Part shown: positions 33,541 through 43,689 of the stretch, piece by piece
How the letters are laid out: every line of letters begins with the position of its first letter
Position numbering within the stretch: position 1 is the first letter of the stretch
Assembly: GCF_020172085.1 (NCBI RefSeq)
Contig: NZ_JAIVAT010000008.1
Location: 331,172-395,171, forward strand
Reading direction: 5' to 3'
Origin: Rossellomorea aquimaris
Lineage (GTDB): Bacteria; Bacillota; Bacilli; Bacillales; Bacillaceae_B
DNA length: 64,000 nucleotides
Made by a program: the position numbers and the translations under genes
The notes under the pieces: generated by a model
What the model was told of the DNA's origin: nothing
Databases searched by the model: none
Seen by the model: the letters and a program-made list of their open reading frames with translations, nothing else

Positions 33541-34464
33541 CTATGACTTGCGTTGTAGGCGTTGTCTTAGATCAAACCCTAAGTCAATTATACCTAAAAT
33601 TCGCACGAGATAAAGAAGAGGAATCGAAATGATTGTCAATAATACCAAAATCCCTTTGGACCACCCTTTGACATGGGCAAAGAAATAGAGGAATGACAGC
33701 CCTTGAACCGCCATTAATGTCTGAAGAACATACAAGACATTGATCAGTGCAGTATAAGCATACGTTCCTTTCTCCGGTTGCAGGATCATGGAAAGCACCA
33801 GGGTAAGTAAATAATACCAAAGAATGCTCTTGGGAAGCTTCCAATCCCTGAATGGTTTGAATACCGGAACCTCTCTTCCCAGACGCTTCATTATCGGAAA
33901 GTTGATCACAATAAATAGCAATGCCAGAACGACGGAGATGCCAACGAACAACGTGGGAATTAACGTTTGAACAAGATCAATCGAACGTTCCAGACTATCG
34001 ATCAGCTTCTTATCCGGTTCCTGACCAAGCGTCTCAAAGATAGAAGAATATGCAGCCTTTGATTCCTTTAGGCTATCTTCAATCATATTAACGCCAAAAA
34101 ATTGAATTGAAACGACGAATCCAATCACAATATTCAATACCAGTGTAAGACTCGCAGCAAAAAAGAGTCTCATTTTACCCACTTTAGCCTTCACACACCA
34201 ACCAATGACCACTCCGGTCGTAGCGACCATAAAGGCAACCGGCAGTGCGACCAAGCCACCGAACAGAAATGAGAGTCCAAGTGATCCAATCAATACGTAG
34301 ATGGAGTTCCATAACGAGTATTTGGAACTGAATAAAATAAGGGGAAGGGGCAGCACAAAAAATGCTAGGGTCCCAATGAACGGAACATATAAACTCAATA
34401 ACATTAACACAGTAAAGATGGCGAGCATAAGCGCACCTTCAGTCAACACACGGGGATTCCTCAC
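33541..34464 (-). CDS. yybS: YybS, DUF2232 membrane protein
   Basis: A 307-residue protein with about eight hydrophobic segments and the DUF2232 fold (LMLAIFTVLMLLSLYVPFIG at the start). First gene of yybS-gdpP-rplI. The start codon is GTG, with AAGGAG 9 bases upstream. Its function is unknown; conserved linkage to gdpP suggests a membrane or transport role. Confidence 0.93.
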   Translation of the reverse strand: MRNPRVLTEGALMLAIFTVLMLLSLYVPFIGTLAFFVLPLPLILFSSKYSLWNSIYVLIGSLGLSFLFGGLVALPVAFMVATTGVVIGWCVKAKVGKMRLFFAASLTLVLNIVIGFVVSIQFFGVNMIEDSLKESKAAYSSIFETLGQEPDKKLIDSLERSIDLVQTLIPTLFVGISVVLALLFIVINFPIMKRLGREVPVFKPFRDWKLPKSILWYYLLTLVLSMILQPEKGTYAYTALINVLYVLQTLMAVQGLSFLYFFAHVKGWSKGILVLLTIISIPLLYLVRILGIIDLGFDLRQRLQRKS

Positions 34465-34784
34465 TCAAAACGCTCCTTACGATAAAATAAACAACATACA
34501 ATAGCACTATCATATCAATTTTAGAGATAGATTTCATCTTATGGGGGCTTGGAATACGTAACAAGACTAGATGATTCAAGTTTGAATGAAACTTTCGACA
34601 AACTTCTGTCACTTCCCATTAAACTTATCCCAAAGTATGAAACCACCACATCATGACAAAAAAAGAGGGAAACCCTCTCAACATGCAACATTTCTTCATC
34701 TACTCTAGTATGCACTCACTCTAAAAAGGTGTATACGTAGTAGATAAAGAATGGCTATGTGTCAGGGCCACCCTCTAACGCAGA
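34465..34784. other. Intergenic region between yybS and mcp
   Basis: It contains the mcp terminator (34657-34679) and the unmapped yybS promoter; nothing else is recognised. Confidence 0.5.
34657..34679 (-). terminator. Terminator of the chemoreceptor gene
   Basis: A 6-bp AGAGGG/CCCTCT stem with a 3-nt loop, then a run of T on the minus strand (34657-34664). Confidence 0.7.
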
Positions 34785-36839
34785 TTATGAAATTTTAAAC
34801 CGTTCAATCGATGCTTGAAGCTCCTGGCTTAAGTCCGTCAGACGCTCAGCCGCTTCTGTAACGGATTGGACAGCCCTTACCTGTTCTTCTGTCGAAGCAC
34901 TCATTTCCTCGCAGGAAGCCGCTGTTTGTTCAGCTGTAGCCGCCATCATTTGGATCACGTTGACCACTTCATCCTTTTCAAGGTTGATTTGGCCCACTTC
35001 GTTGTACATATTCTCAATCTCACGCTGCATGGTTTTCATTAATTGTGAGGTTTGATCGAACACAGTGTTCGTTTTTTGAATCACATCGTTTTGGACCTCG
35101 AATGTTTCTTTCGTCTTGACCATTTCATCCACCGCTTGGTGAGACCCTTGCTGGATTTCAACAATTGTACGTTTTACCTCTTCGGTTGCTTTAACAGATT
35201 GATCTGCAAGCTTGCGCACTTCTTCAGCCACTACAGCGAACCCTTTGCCGTGTTCTCCGGCCCGTGCAGCTTCTATGCTGGCATTCAGAGCAAGGAGATT
35301 GGTCTGGGAAGAGATTTCCGTTATCGTGCCCATCACTGACTCAATCGTTTTTACTTTTGCTTCCAGGCTAAGGATGACATTTTCCATGGAAGAAATGTAC
35401 TCACTGGAAGAATGATAGGCATTTTTTAATTCTTTTACCTGATTCATTCCGGACTGGTTCATATCATCTGCTTGACCTGCCAGCTCAGACATGGCTTTGG
35501 ACTTTTCATAAACCCCATCAATTCTTCTTCCAAGGTGCTCGGTTTGAAGATGCGCTCGATCAGAGTCGGCAGCTGACTGGGAAGCACCGCTGGCAATTTC
35601 ATTCACTGCCCTTGCCATCTCTTCACTTGAGGCATTCGTCTCCTCCGACACTGCACTCAACCCTTCGGCAGATTCCCTAACATTATAAATGGAACCCTGA
35701 ACGACCTTGATCGTATCTTTCATATTCATGATCATCTTATTTAAATCCAGCGCCAATAATCCCGTTTCATCTTTCGTCTTTATGGTAGATTGAATGGATA
35801 AATCACCGGACGAAACGTTCGTGACCGTCTTTTGCAGTTCCTTAATCGGTTTTGTCATCATATTCGCTATGATGACTACCAATATCAGCATGATGACCAG
35901 TGCAATAAGCGCTGTAATCAGAAGTAGACGTTCAATGTCTTTCGAAGATTGGATAAGATCCTCCATATTATAAGCGGATCCCACTTTCCAATTCGTCTTT
36001 GGCACCGTAGTGTATACTAATACTTTTTTATCGCCTTCCAATTCATAACGGATCGTGTCGGAATCTTTTTCTGATTTCAGCATTTTACTGATGAAAGGGA
36101 ATGTAGATAGATTCTCGCCGCGCTTGGTTGGATGGACGATGGCTGTACCGTCAAGACCGATTAAGAACGGGTAACCATTATATCCGATCTCCATCTTGGA
36201 TACTCTATCGGTCAGTTTCGACAAGTTGATATCAACACCAAGTACACCCACCACTTTGTTCTCAGAGACTATGGCCCTTGAAGCCGTAATGATGTATTCC
36301 TCCGTTGCCGTGTCTACATAGGGTTCACTCCATACAACGCCCGCCCTTGCTTCTGCAGCATTTTTATACCAATCCCTGCTGGTTGGATCAAAGTCGCTCG
36401 GTAACGAGACAGAAGGGACGATTTTTAACTTCTTATTCGGTGAAGCAAAGTAGATGGAGGTAGCTTCTTCATATAAACTTAGATAATTGTCAAAGTCGGA
36501 CTGAATATTTGCATACAGCTCCGTATCATCTGCACCCTTTTCGGTTTGCATCTGTGCTTTGGCGTAATCCTTCAAAGAGTTGGAAATCGAATACTGATCG
36601 ATACTCTTTTCGTACTGCCCGAGGAACAACTGTACGGAATTGTTAAGCTCTCCTACAATCCCTTGAGTCTGACTGATGACTTCATCTTCCGTTTTCATTC
36701 TCGTCTGCCAGCTGGTGATGGAAATGATGGCAGCCAATGAAACCATAAATAAAATGGAAATGATGACGATAAGCTTCATTCTAATCGATGATAAGATAAA
36801 TCTTTTTTTACGCTCTTTTTTGTTTTTGATTTTCTTCAC
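34785..36839 (-). CDS. Methyl-accepting chemotaxis protein (dCache sensor)
   Basis: A 684-residue transmembrane chemoreceptor: TM1 (about 19-40), a large extracellular double-Cache domain (containing [19 protein letters not shown] and GVLGVDINL), TM2 (about 305-328), HAMP and a signalling hairpin with the conserved tip [21 protein letters not shown]. dCache receptors usually bind amino acids or organic acids. The GTG at 36839 is preferred because AAAGGGGGA precedes it; the ATG at 36869 lacks a ribosome binding site. Monocistronic. The ligand is unknown. Confidence 0.92.
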   Translation of the reverse strand: MKKIKNKKERKKRFILSSIRMKLIVIISILFMVSLAAIISITSWQTRMKTEDEVISQTQGIVGELNNSVQLFLGQYEKSIDQYSISNSLKDYAKAQMQTEKGADDTELYANIQSDFDNYLSLYEEATSIYFASPNKKLKIVPSVSLPSDFDPTSRDWYKNAAEARAGVVWSEPYVDTATEEYIITASRAIVSENKVVGVLGVDINLSKLTDRVSKMEIGYNGYPFLIGLDGTAIVHPTKRGENLSTFPFISKMLKSEKDSDTIRYELEGDKKVLVYTTVPKTNWKVGSAYNMEDLIQSSKDIERLLLITALIALVIMLILVVIIANMMTKPIKELQKTVTNVSSGDLSIQSTIKTKDETGLLALDLNKMIMNMKDTIKVVQGSIYNVRESAEGLSAVSEETNASSEEMARAVNEIASGASQSAADSDRAHLQTEHLGRRIDGVYEKSKAMSELAGQADDMNQSGMNQVKELKNAYHSSSEYISSMENVILSLEAKVKTIESVMGTITEISSQTNLLALNASIEAARAGEHGKGFAVVAEEVRKLADQSVKATEEVKRTIVEIQQGSHQAVDEMVKTKETFEVQNDVIQKTNTVFDQTSQLMKTMQREIENMYNEVGQINLEKDEVVNVIQMMAATAEQTAASCEEMSASTEEQVRAVQSVTEAAERLTDLSQELQASIERFKIS

Positions 36840-36947
36840 CTGATTTCCCCCTTTTCCTACAAAAAACATCTATGTACACACTTAATCATCGACATTTTTC
36901 TTCAATTCTTTATAGGTTGGAGGAAATTCGCAGGATTTAAGACATAA

Positions 36948-36979
36948 TAAAAAGCAGCAGAGACAAGTCTCTGCTGCTT
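36948..36979 (-). terminator. Terminator of rpsF-ssb-rpsR
   Basis: A near-perfect 12-bp AGCAGCAGAGAC/GTCTCTGCTGCT stem with a T-run on the minus strand. Confidence 0.9.
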
Positions 36980-36991
36980 GGACCGATGATC

Positions 36992-37240
<249 letters not shown>

Positions 37241-37269
37241 CTATCTTGTTAGGTTTTGTTATCGTTCGT

Positions 37270-37782
37270 TTAGAATGGAAGATCATCATCGGAAATGTCG
37301 ATCGGCTGACCGTCATTCGCGAATGGATCTTCATCTACACGTGTATAGTTGTTGTTATTGTTGTTGCGCTGTTGATTCTGATTCTGACTATACGGATTTC
37401 CTTGGTCGCGTTGACCTCCACCCGAATAGCCCGGACTTCCTCCACGATCGCCTTGGTTCGCACTACGCGGTTCTAAGAACTGAACGCTTTCTGCTACGAC
37501 TTCCGTCATAAACACACGACGTCCATCCTGTCCTTCGAAATTACGAGTTTGAATACGACCGTCAACGCCAGCTAAGCTGCCTTTTTTAAGAAAGTTTGCT
37601 ACATTCTCTGCAGGGCGACGCCATACAACGCAGTTAATAAAATCTGCTTCCCGTTCTCCTGATTGATTCGTAAAACTACGATTGACAGCCAGTGTGAACG
37701 AAGCAACAGCCACTCCACTTGGAGTATATTTTAATTCAGGGTCTTTGGTTAAACGCCCTACTAATACAACTCGGTTCATCAT
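37270..37782 (-). CDS. ssb: Single-stranded DNA-binding protein SsbA
   Basis: About 170 residues. An OB fold ([21 protein letters not shown] to about 110) is followed by a Gln/Asn/Gly-rich linker and the acidic tip DISDDDLPF that recruits partner proteins. It coats ssDNA at forks. Two adjacent ATGs (37782, 37779) follow GGAAGGGG; either could be used. It lies between rpsF and rpsR. Confidence 0.97.
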   Translation of the reverse strand: MMNRVVLVGRLTKDPELKYTPSGVAVASFTLAVNRSFTNQSGEREADFINCVVWRRPAENVANFLKKGSLAGVDGRIQTRNFEGQDGRRVFMTEVVAESVQFLEPRSANQGDRGGSPGYSGGGQRDQGNPYSQNQNQQRNNNNNNYTRVDEDPFANDGQPIDISDDDLPF

Positions 37783-37810
37783 CAGAATCAACCCCTTCCT
37801 TCTAGTTTAC

Positions 37811-37826
37811 TGTTTCACGTGAAACA
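37811..37826. other. parS site between rpsF and ssb
   Basis: TGTTTCACGTGAAACA, a perfect parS palindrome in the 78-bp spacer just upstream of the ssb ribosome binding site. Confidence 0.92.
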
Positions 37827-37860
37827 GCTGTAGAAGTGTATATCTTAAAAAACGTTCGGA

Positions 37861-38148
37861 TTATTCTTCTTCTTTAACAACGATATGACGGATAATATCA
37901 TCGCTGATTTTAGCTAAACGATCGAATTCGTTAACTGCATCAGAAGTAGCGTTCATCTTAACTAGTTGATAGAAACCATCGCGAAAATCGTTGATTTCAT
38001 ACGCTAAACGACGTTTACCCCAATCTTTTGACTCGATGATTTCCGCACCGTTAGTTGATAGAACGTTATCGAAACGCTCAACTACTGCCTTCTTTGACTC
38101 ATCGTCAATGTTTGGGCGGACAATGTACATAACTTCGTACTTTCTCAT
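37861..38148 (-). CDS. rpsF: 30S ribosomal protein S6
   Basis: 95 residues beginning [17 protein letters not shown], with [16 protein letters not shown] in the core. The ATG at 38148 follows AGGAGGTGA; a longer in-frame extension to 38223 is untranslated leader, not protein. First gene of rpsF-ssb-rpsR, autoregulated with S18 in many bacteria. Confidence 0.97.
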   Translation of the reverse strand: MRKYEVMYIVRPNIDDESKKAVVERFDNVLSTNGAEIIESKDWGKRRLAYEINDFRDGFYQLVKMNATSDAVNEFDRLAKISDDIIRHIVVKEEE

Positions 38149-38226
38149 CTGAATGTCACCTCCTCGTGGTCTATGCGGTCCTTTCTTTACGAAAGAACAA
38201 GGAGCAATGCGTTCATTACTCACGAA
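38149..38226 (-). promoter_or_regulatory. Candidate S6:S18 leader RNA
   Basis: The roughly 76-nt leader folds as TTCTTT/AAAGAA within TCCTT/AGGA, next to an unpaired ACCGCAT. A conserved CCG in such a bulge is the hallmark of the S6:S18-binding leader before rpsF. The assignment is from pattern only. Confidence 0.5.
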
Positions 38227-38231
38227 ATAAA

Positions 38232-38260
38232 ATTATAGCATAGGATATCTATTATTGCAA
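38232..38260 (-). promoter_or_regulatory. rpsF operon sigma-A promoter
   Basis: TTGCAA (38255-38260) - 17 bp - TATAAT (38232-38237) on the minus strand. Confidence 0.8.
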
Positions 38261-38271
38261 TAAGACGTAAA

Positions 38272-38303
38272 AAAAAGACTAGAATCTGATTCTAGTCTTT
38301 TTT
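38272..38303 (-). terminator. Terminator downstream of ychF
   Basis: AGACTAGAAT/ATTCTAGTCT stem with A- and T-runs on both sides. It lies 300 bp past the ychF stop, with an intergenic repeat in between. Confidence 0.8.
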
Positions 38304-38340
38304 AGAGTAAACTTTGCTGCTTATAACAAAGCGAGTGCTG

Positions 38341-38465
38341 GTTGATTTCCACTCCAGGTGCTCGCTTTCCGCGGGGCGTGAGTTGAGCCTCCTCGGGCTT
38401 TGCCCTGCGGGGTCTCAACTTTCCCGCATTTCCCGCAGGAGTCGAGCACCTTCCGTTCCAATCAA
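38341..38465 (-). repeat. ~125-bp GC-rich Bacillus intergenic repeat, copy 2 (inverted)
   Basis: The reverse-orientation counterpart of 27519-27644, from GTTGATTTCCACTCCAGG to TTCCGTTCCAATCAAC. Confidence 0.85.
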
Positions 38466-38609
38466 CTGATAAGTGTGAGAGGAGTACCGTTTAAACTCTC
38501 ATCTATTCTCGTTATTACTCATCTACAGCCCAACCATCCACTTTCAGCAGTCAACACTATTTTATCTACACTAAAATAGTGACATTACAAAAGGAAGTTT
38601 TAGATAAAC

Positions 38610-39710
38610 TTACACATTAAAACGGAAGTGAATGATATCTCCGTCTTTGACGAGATATTCTTTACCTTCGAGACGAACTTTACCTGCTTCACGGGCTGCA
38701 CCCATTGTTCCGGCTGCTACCAGGTCTTCGTAAGATACCGTTTCTGCACGGATGAATCCGCGTTCGAAGTCGGTGTGGATGACTCCTGCGCATTGAGGAG
38801 CTTTCATTCCTTCACGGAACGTCCAGGCGCGAACCTCTTGGACACCTGCTGTGAAGTAAGTAGCAAGTCCTAACAGTGAGTAAGTAGCGCGGATCAGCTG
38901 ATCCAGACCAGATTCTTCAATTCCTAATTCCTGCAGGAACATCGCTTTTTCTTCATCATCAAGCTCGGCGATCTCAGATTCAATTTTGGCACAGACGACG
39001 ATCACTTCAGCGTTGTCTTCTTTTGCAAATTCGCGTACTTTCTGAACATATTCGTTGTCAGAAGGATCCGCGATTTCGTCTTCACTTACGTTCGCCACAT
39101 ATAATACAGGCTTGGAAGTCAGAAGGTGAAGCTGTTTCACAAGCTTCATCTGTTCATCGGAGAACTCCACTGTACGGGCAGGCTGCTCGGCTTCCAACGC
39201 TTCTTTGATTTTCACAAGGATATCATATTCAAATACAGCTTCCTTGTCTTTTTGCTTCGCCATTTTCTGGACTCTGGCGATGCGCTTATCAACAGTCTCA
39301 AGATCAGCCAGGATCAATTCCAGATTGATGACTTCGATATCAGCAATCGGATCAACTTTACCGGACACGTGTGTGATGTTGTCATCCGCGAAACAACGGA
39401 CAACCTGACAGATTGCATCCACTTGACGGATATGGGATAGGAATTTATTCCCTAGTCCTTCTCCTTTACTTGCACCTTTTACAATACCGGCAATATCGGT
39501 GAATTCAAAAGCCGTCGGTACGGTCTTCTTCGGATCTACTAGCTCTGTTAGTTTATCTAAACGGTGATCGGGAACCTCTACGATTCCTACGTTTGGATCA
39601 ATGGTACAGAAAGGGTAGTTGGCAGATTCCGCACCTGCTTTTGTAATTGCGTTAAATAGAGTGGACTTTCCTACGTTAGGTAGTCCAACAATACCAGCTG
39701 TTAATGCCAT
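38610..39710 (-). CDS. ychF: YchF/OLA1-type GTPase-fold ATPase
   Basis: A 366-residue Obg-superfamily P-loop protein that binds ribosomes and favours ATP. GIVGLPNVGKSTLFNAITKA (P-loop), DIAGIVKGASKGEGLGNKFL, a coiled-coil insert and a C-terminal TGS domain (AWTFREGMKAPQCAGVIHTDFERGFI, split here only for reading) are present. The ATG at 39710 follows GAGGAG; the GTG at 39719 abuts it. Confidence 0.97.
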   Translation of the reverse strand: MALTAGIVGLPNVGKSTLFNAITKAGAESANYPFCTIDPNVGIVEVPDHRLDKLTELVDPKKTVPTAFEFTDIAGIVKGASKGEGLGNKFLSHIRQVDAICQVVRCFADDNITHVSGKVDPIADIEVINLELILADLETVDKRIARVQKMAKQKDKEAVFEYDILVKIKEALEAEQPARTVEFSDEQMKLVKQLHLLTSKPVLYVANVSEDEIADPSDNEYVQKVREFAKEDNAEVIVVCAKIESEIAELDDEEKAMFLQELGIEESGLDQLIRATYSLLGLATYFTAGVQEVRAWTFREGMKAPQCAGVIHTDFERGFIRAETVSYEDLVAAGTMGAAREAGKVRLEGKEYLVKDGDIIHFRFNV

Positions 39711-39854
39711 TTTGGTCACTCCTCATCATTATTCTTATCTATTAAAAATCCTGTAAGATCAAAAAACATATAAACGGTCGAACCTTTCACAATTATAGAG
39801 ATAATAGAGACAAAAGACAAGTGAAGCTTCAGGGGCAAGACAGGAAATACGGCA

Positions 39855-39895
39855 CAAAAAAAGCACTCAATCATTTGAAAACGACTGAATGCTCT
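39855..39895 (-). terminator. Terminator of mscS-DUF951
   Basis: AGCATTCA pairs with TGAGTGCT with G-U pairs, extended inward, with TTTTTTT on the minus strand. Confidence 0.75.
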
Positions 39896-39960
39896 CAGAA
39901 GACGCTATTTCCACCGGAAGATGGGTTAGGCCAAAAGAATTATGGGTAAAAAAGAAATAC

Positions 39961-40161
39961 TTATTCTTCTTCACCGCTAGAAATGACTTTTTTCATTTTT
40001 TTCGCAAAATCTTTTCTGGGGATCATGACACTGTGCCCGCACCCTACACATTTGATGCGAATATCCATCCCCATACGGATCACTTTCCAGCGGTTTGTAC
40101 CACATGGATGAGGCTTTTTCATTTCGACAATATCATTTAAAGAGAATGTCTTTGGCTCCAC
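39961..40161 (-). CDS. DUF951 small protein
   Basis: 66 residues with the family pattern: DIVEMKKPHPCG, W-x-V-I-R-x-G-x-D, IKCVGCGHSVMIPR. The Cys (CG, CVGCG) suggest a zinc-ribbon and a nucleic-acid-binding role. The start is GTG, with GGAGG 8 bases upstream. It follows the MscS gene by 13 bases in one operon. The function is not established. Confidence 0.9.
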   Translation of the reverse strand: MEPKTFSLNDIVEMKKPHPCGTNRWKVIRMGMDIRIKCVGCGHSVMIPRKDFAKKMKKVISSGEEE

Positions 40162-40174
40162 TACCTATTCCTCC

Positions 40175-41104
40175 TCATTCGCTTTCAAGTCTTCTTTGTT
40201 TCTCTTCCTGGGGATGAATCTCTTCTTCATCCTTGCGTGAATACATCACCATACGAGGGAATGGAATCTCAATACCATGAGCATCCAGGCAAAGTTTCAC
40301 TTCTTTCCTGATCATCCTCGCCATATACCAATGTCTCATCGGAACCGTTTCAGCGACGATCCGGATGACGACATCGGATGCTCCAAGGGTCTGAACCCCC
40401 AACAGCTCAGGTGGATTCACTAGATCTTCATATTTTTGCGGCAGGGAAAGGAGAAGCTCCTCCATTACTTTTTCTGCTTCTTCAATATTCTCCTCATAGG
40501 CAATACTGACATCTACGACAGCAATACTGTTATGGACGGAGAAATTGGTTACTTCCGTAATGTTCCCATTAGGGAAGATATGAAGTTCCCCTGTCCAACT
40601 TTTGATCTTTGTCGTACGAAGACCGATTTCTTCTACATTTCCCTCTGCAGAACCAATGCGAACATAGTCGCCGACTGAAAATTGATCTTCGAAAATAATA
40701 AAGAAGCCGGTGATGATATCACGGACCAGGTTCTGCGCTCCAAAACCGACGGCTAGACCGACAATCCCTGCACCGGCGATAAGCCCTTTCACATCAATGT
40801 CCAGAGTCGACAAAATCGTCATCAGACTGATGAAGTAAATCACATAGGTCAATACATTTTCTAAGAGCTTTGATAAGGTTGCTTCCCGTCTCTCAGTAAA
40901 TTTCAAAGGGGAGCGGGAACGCACCTTGAATACATTCCGGATTGCTGACCGTCCCACTCTTAACGCAAGATAGGTAATTACCATAATAGCAATAATCTTC
41001 AAAGCACCTGTTCCCAAGGCCATCCACATTTCATTATCTATCAGTTTCTCAGCAGTTTTATCAATTGTATCATCTATCTTAGCTTTCGTATCTTTCGCAC
41101 TCAT
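40175..41104 (-). CDS. MscS-family mechanosensitive channel
   Basis: 309 residues. Membrane helices at about 30-48 and 80-125 include the pore-lining TM3 (GIVGLAVGFGAQNLVRDIITG) rich in Gly and Ala. The beta domain begins DQFSVGDYVRIGSAEGNVEEI, then PNGNI and a C-terminal alpha/beta domain. It releases solutes on hypo-osmotic shock. It heads an operon with DUF951. Confidence 0.93.
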   Translation of the reverse strand: MSAKDTKAKIDDTIDKTAEKLIDNEMWMALGTGALKIIAIMVITYLALRVGRSAIRNVFKVRSRSPLKFTERREATLSKLLENVLTYVIYFISLMTILSTLDIDVKGLIAGAGIVGLAVGFGAQNLVRDIITGFFIIFEDQFSVGDYVRIGSAEGNVEEIGLRTTKIKSWTGELHIFPNGNITEVTNFSVHNSIAVVDVSIAYEENIEEAEKVMEELLLSLPQKYEDLVNPPELLGVQTLGASDVVIRIVAETVPMRHWYMARMIRKEVKLCLDAHGIEIPFPRMVMYSRKDEEEIHPQEEKQRRLESE

Positions 41105-41357
41105 TTACCGAACCTCCACTTATCATTCAATAAGAAGTATTCCTTATTTTATCAACTTTCCCTCTCCTTGTGTAGATATAACCTCATAATAGATAGTTTG
41201 TAGGGAAATTTTTATTTTCTGAAAAATCGGACCATCTTATGTATGAAAAAAAGAAATCGTCCGTATACTGATAGTACTATAAAATCCGACTGTGATTTAA
41301 GGGGCCGGCGACACAACGTCATCCATCCTCTATAACACATCCAAAGGAGTGGAAGCG

Positions 41358-41978
41358 ATGAATCTGAAAAAAGGATTATTTGAACGAGGATCTGAACCTT
41401 ATAGAGTCCTTCATCAGGAAGAGCGCGCGGCACAGGATCTTTCCGTTCAATTGTCGTCGATGCTTCCCACTTATTATCGTACAAGGCCCATCGTGTTTGT
41501 CTGTATCGGCACTGACCGCTCGACAGGGGATTCATTAGGTCCATTGGTCGGTACATTGGTAGAAGAACGGGGTATTAAGCCGTTCCATGTATACGGGACA
41601 TTGGATGATCCGATACACGCCGTGAACCTAGAAGAGAAGCTCAAGGAAATTGCAGCTGAACATACCAATCCCTTTATCATTGGAGTAGATGCCTGTCTCG
41701 GACGTTTAAAGAGTGTAGGGGCCATTCAGTTGAGCGAGGGTCCTTTGAAACCGGGTGCCGGAGTCAATAAAGAATTACCCGAGGTCGGCGAGATTCATCT
41801 GACCGGGATTGTGAACGTCAGCGGATTCATGGAATTCTTTGTTCTACAAAATACGCGTTTGAATCTTGTTATGAAAATGGCCAAGACGATCGCTGAAGCA
41901 ATTGTGCTCGCAGGTGATTCAGTGGAACGGAGAAATGCCGTAAGCATTGAAAAATGGCGGGGAGAACTACAGAAATAA
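41358..41978 (+). CDS. yyaC: Spore protease-like YyaC (DUF1256)
   Basis: 206 residues. IVFVCIGTDRSTGDSLGPLVG and IGVDACLGRLKSVGAI are the family signature; YyaC resembles the GPR germination protease fold and is a sporulation gene in B. subtilis. The ATG at 41358 has AAGGAG 8 bases upstream. It runs opposite to its neighbours, and the upstream GTATGA / TATACT spacing may fit a forespore sigma factor, which I cannot confirm. Confidence 0.93.
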   Translation: MNLKKGLFERGSEPYRVLHQEERAAQDLSVQLSSMLPTYYRTRPIVFVCIGTDRSTGDSLGPLVGTLVEERGIKPFHVYGTLDDPIHAVNLEEKLKEIAAEHTNPFIIGVDACLGRLKSVGAIQLSEGPLKPGAGVNKELPEVGEIHLTGIVNVSGFMEFFVLQNTRLNLVMKMAKTIAEAIVLAGDSVERRNAVSIEKWRGELQK

Positions 41979-41980
41979 AG

Positions 41981-42012
41981 AAAGGAGATGACGCATTTCG
42001 TCATCTCCTTTT
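41981..42012. terminator. Bidirectional terminator, yyaC and DUF554
   Basis: A 13-bp stem (41981-41993 with 41999-42011) with a 5-nt loop. Confidence 0.9.
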
Positions 42013-42016
42013 ATGA

Positions 42017-42730
42017 TTACATATACAACTGATAAGCGTGTATAATTCCGACCACCATTCCCACTACGATGATGCCAGGAAGTAAATTGGCGACTCTTAT
42101 TTTTGCTACTCCGAGGAGATTGAGTCCAATCGCAAAAATCATGATGCCACCCGTTGATGTCATTTCGACAATGTAGGCATCCATTAGTTCCTGTGGCACC
42201 CACTGATGAATTTGCGTAGCAAATAGGGCAATAAATCCCTGATAAAGAACGACGGGGATAGCCGAGAACATGACACCGATCCCCAGTGTCGTCGTTAAAA
42301 TCAGAGAAGTGAATCCATCAATGATCGACTTCGTCAAAAGAACATCATGATCTCCCCTGATACCACTGTCCAACGCACCGATCACGGCCATTGCCCCGAT
42401 GACAAAAATCAATGTGGCCGTTACAAAACCTTGAGAAATGGATGTTTCTTTCTTGCTGCCAAGCTTCTTCTCCAACCAGTTCCCTAAAGCATTAAGCCTG
42501 TCCTCAAGCTTCATCCATTCTCCCCAGGCAGCTCCAAGTGCAAGACTGATGATGACAATGAGAAAGTTTTCACTTTTCAGCCCCATCTGTAAGCCAAGAA
42601 CGATCACGGCAAGTCCAATCGCTTTCATGACGGTTCCCTTCATATCTTCGGGTATGCGGTGCAGGATCTTCCCTAATAGGGTTCCGATGATAATACACAC
42701 TCCATTTACTAGCGTTCCTAAAAGTACCAT
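42017..42730 (-). CDS. DUF554 membrane protein (YdfK/YqgA-like)
   Basis: A 237-residue protein with about seven membrane helices. The family motifs VNGVCIIIGTLLGK, GAMAVIGALDSGIRGDHDVLLTKSIIDG (quoted as two parts of one motif) and GGIMIFAIGLNLL are all present. It may be a transporter; the substrate is unknown. It follows parB in the same direction. Confidence 0.88.
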   Translation of the reverse strand: MVLLGTLVNGVCIIIGTLLGKILHRIPEDMKGTVMKAIGLAVIVLGLQMGLKSENFLIVIISLALGAAWGEWMKLEDRLNALGNWLEKKLGSKKETSISQGFVTATLIFVIGAMAVIGALDSGIRGDHDVLLTKSIIDGFTSLILTTTLGIGVMFSAIPVVLYQGFIALFATQIHQWVPQELMDAYIVEMTSTGGIMIFAIGLNLLGVAKIRVANLLPGIIVVGMVVGIIHAYQLYM

Positions 42731-42846
42731 GACGTTTCCCCTTATGATTATTTCCCGAAGAATAGTGTGTTCTATGTACGATATGGAAGAGGACTGGCTT
42801 TGACGGCATCGTATCTACCATCTAAGTCAGTCCATTCACATTACTC

Positions 42847-43689
42847 TTATTGCAGTAATTCCAATATTCGATCCAAGTCTTCCTTCGAGAAGAATTCCAA
42901 TTCTATTTTTCCTTTTTTCTTCGATTGTTTAATCGTTACTGTCGTACCGAAGCGTTCACGAAGGAGAGATTCCTGTTCTTGTATAAAGACGTCTTTTCGT
43001 TCGGTCTTCTTTGTTTCACGTGGAACATTCTTCTCATTCAATTCCTGAATGATTTTCTCTAATTGTCTAACGTTCAGCGATTCTTTCAATATTCGATTCA
43101 CAATGGTTGATAGATTCTTTTTATTTTTCAATCCAAGAAGGGCACGTCCGTGTCCCATCGAGAGCTTACCTTCAGAAATAAGTTCCTGAACGGGGGAAGG
43201 CAGGGAAAGTAACCGGATATGGTTCGCAATATGAGGCCTGCTCTTTCCTAATCGCTTGGCCAACTCTTCCTGAGTAAGCTTCAATTTATCCATGAGCATT
43301 TGATAAGCCGCTCCCTCTTCGATCGGAGTCAGATCCTCTCGTTGGAGGTTCTCCAAGACGGCAAGTTCCATCATTTGTTGTTCGTTCAACTCACGGATCA
43401 CGACTGGAACAGTGTCTAATTTAGCAGCAGTCGCTGCACGATACCGACGTTCACCAACCACGATTTCATATCCCTTGATGGATTTACGGACAATGATTGG
43501 TTGAAGGATCCCGTGTTCCAGGATTGATTCTTTTAACTCTTCGATTGCCTGAGGCTCAAAGATTTTCCGGGGCTGATAGGGATTCGGCCTTATTTCCTTC
43601 AGGCTCACTTCCTGGACGGATTCTTCATTTTGAGTTGTCTGCATATTAGTGAAGAGAGCATTGATACCCTTTCCTAAACCTTTAGCCAT
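42847..43689 (-). CDS. parB: Chromosome-partitioning protein ParB (Spo0J)
   Basis: A 280-residue CTP-dependent clamp that loads at parS. The N-terminal CTPase region has [11 protein letters not shown] and GERRYRAAT, the HTH is [21 protein letters not shown], and [11 protein letters not shown] follows, with a C-terminal dimer domain. It overlaps parA by 8 bases. It carries a parS site in its own coding region (codons for NVPRET). Confidence 0.98.
   Translation of the reverse strand: MAKGLGKGINALFTNMQTTQNEESVQEVSLKEIRPNPYQPRKIFEPQAIEELKESILEHGILQPIIVRKSIKGYEIVVGERRYRAATAAKLDTVPVVIRELNEQQMMELAVLENLQREDLTPIEEGAAYQMLMDKLKLTQEELAKRLGKSRPHIANHIRLLSLPSPVQELISEGKLSMGHGRALLGLKNKKNLSTIVNRILKESLNVRQLEKIIQELNEKNVPRETKKTERKDVFIQEQESLLRERFGTTVTIKQSKKKGKIELEFFSKEDLDRILELLQ
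43012..43027. other. parS site within parB
   Basis: TGTTTCACGTGGAACA, whose reverse strand is TGTTCCACGTGAAACA, fits the consensus TGTTNCACGTGAAACA fully. Confidence 0.9.

Larger units (their letters stand above)
38224..38609. other. Intergenic region between rpsF and ychF
   Basis: It contains the rpsF promoter, the ychF terminator and repeat copy 2. No gene is seen. Confidence 0.6.

Noticed and set aside
34621..34640. DnaA-box-like AACTTATCCCAAAG
   Set aside because: It lacks the CACA half of the box and stands alone.
38149..38223. N-terminal extension of S6
   Set aside because: In-frame, but the family start and AGGAGGTGA place the start at 38148; the extension is the leader RNA.
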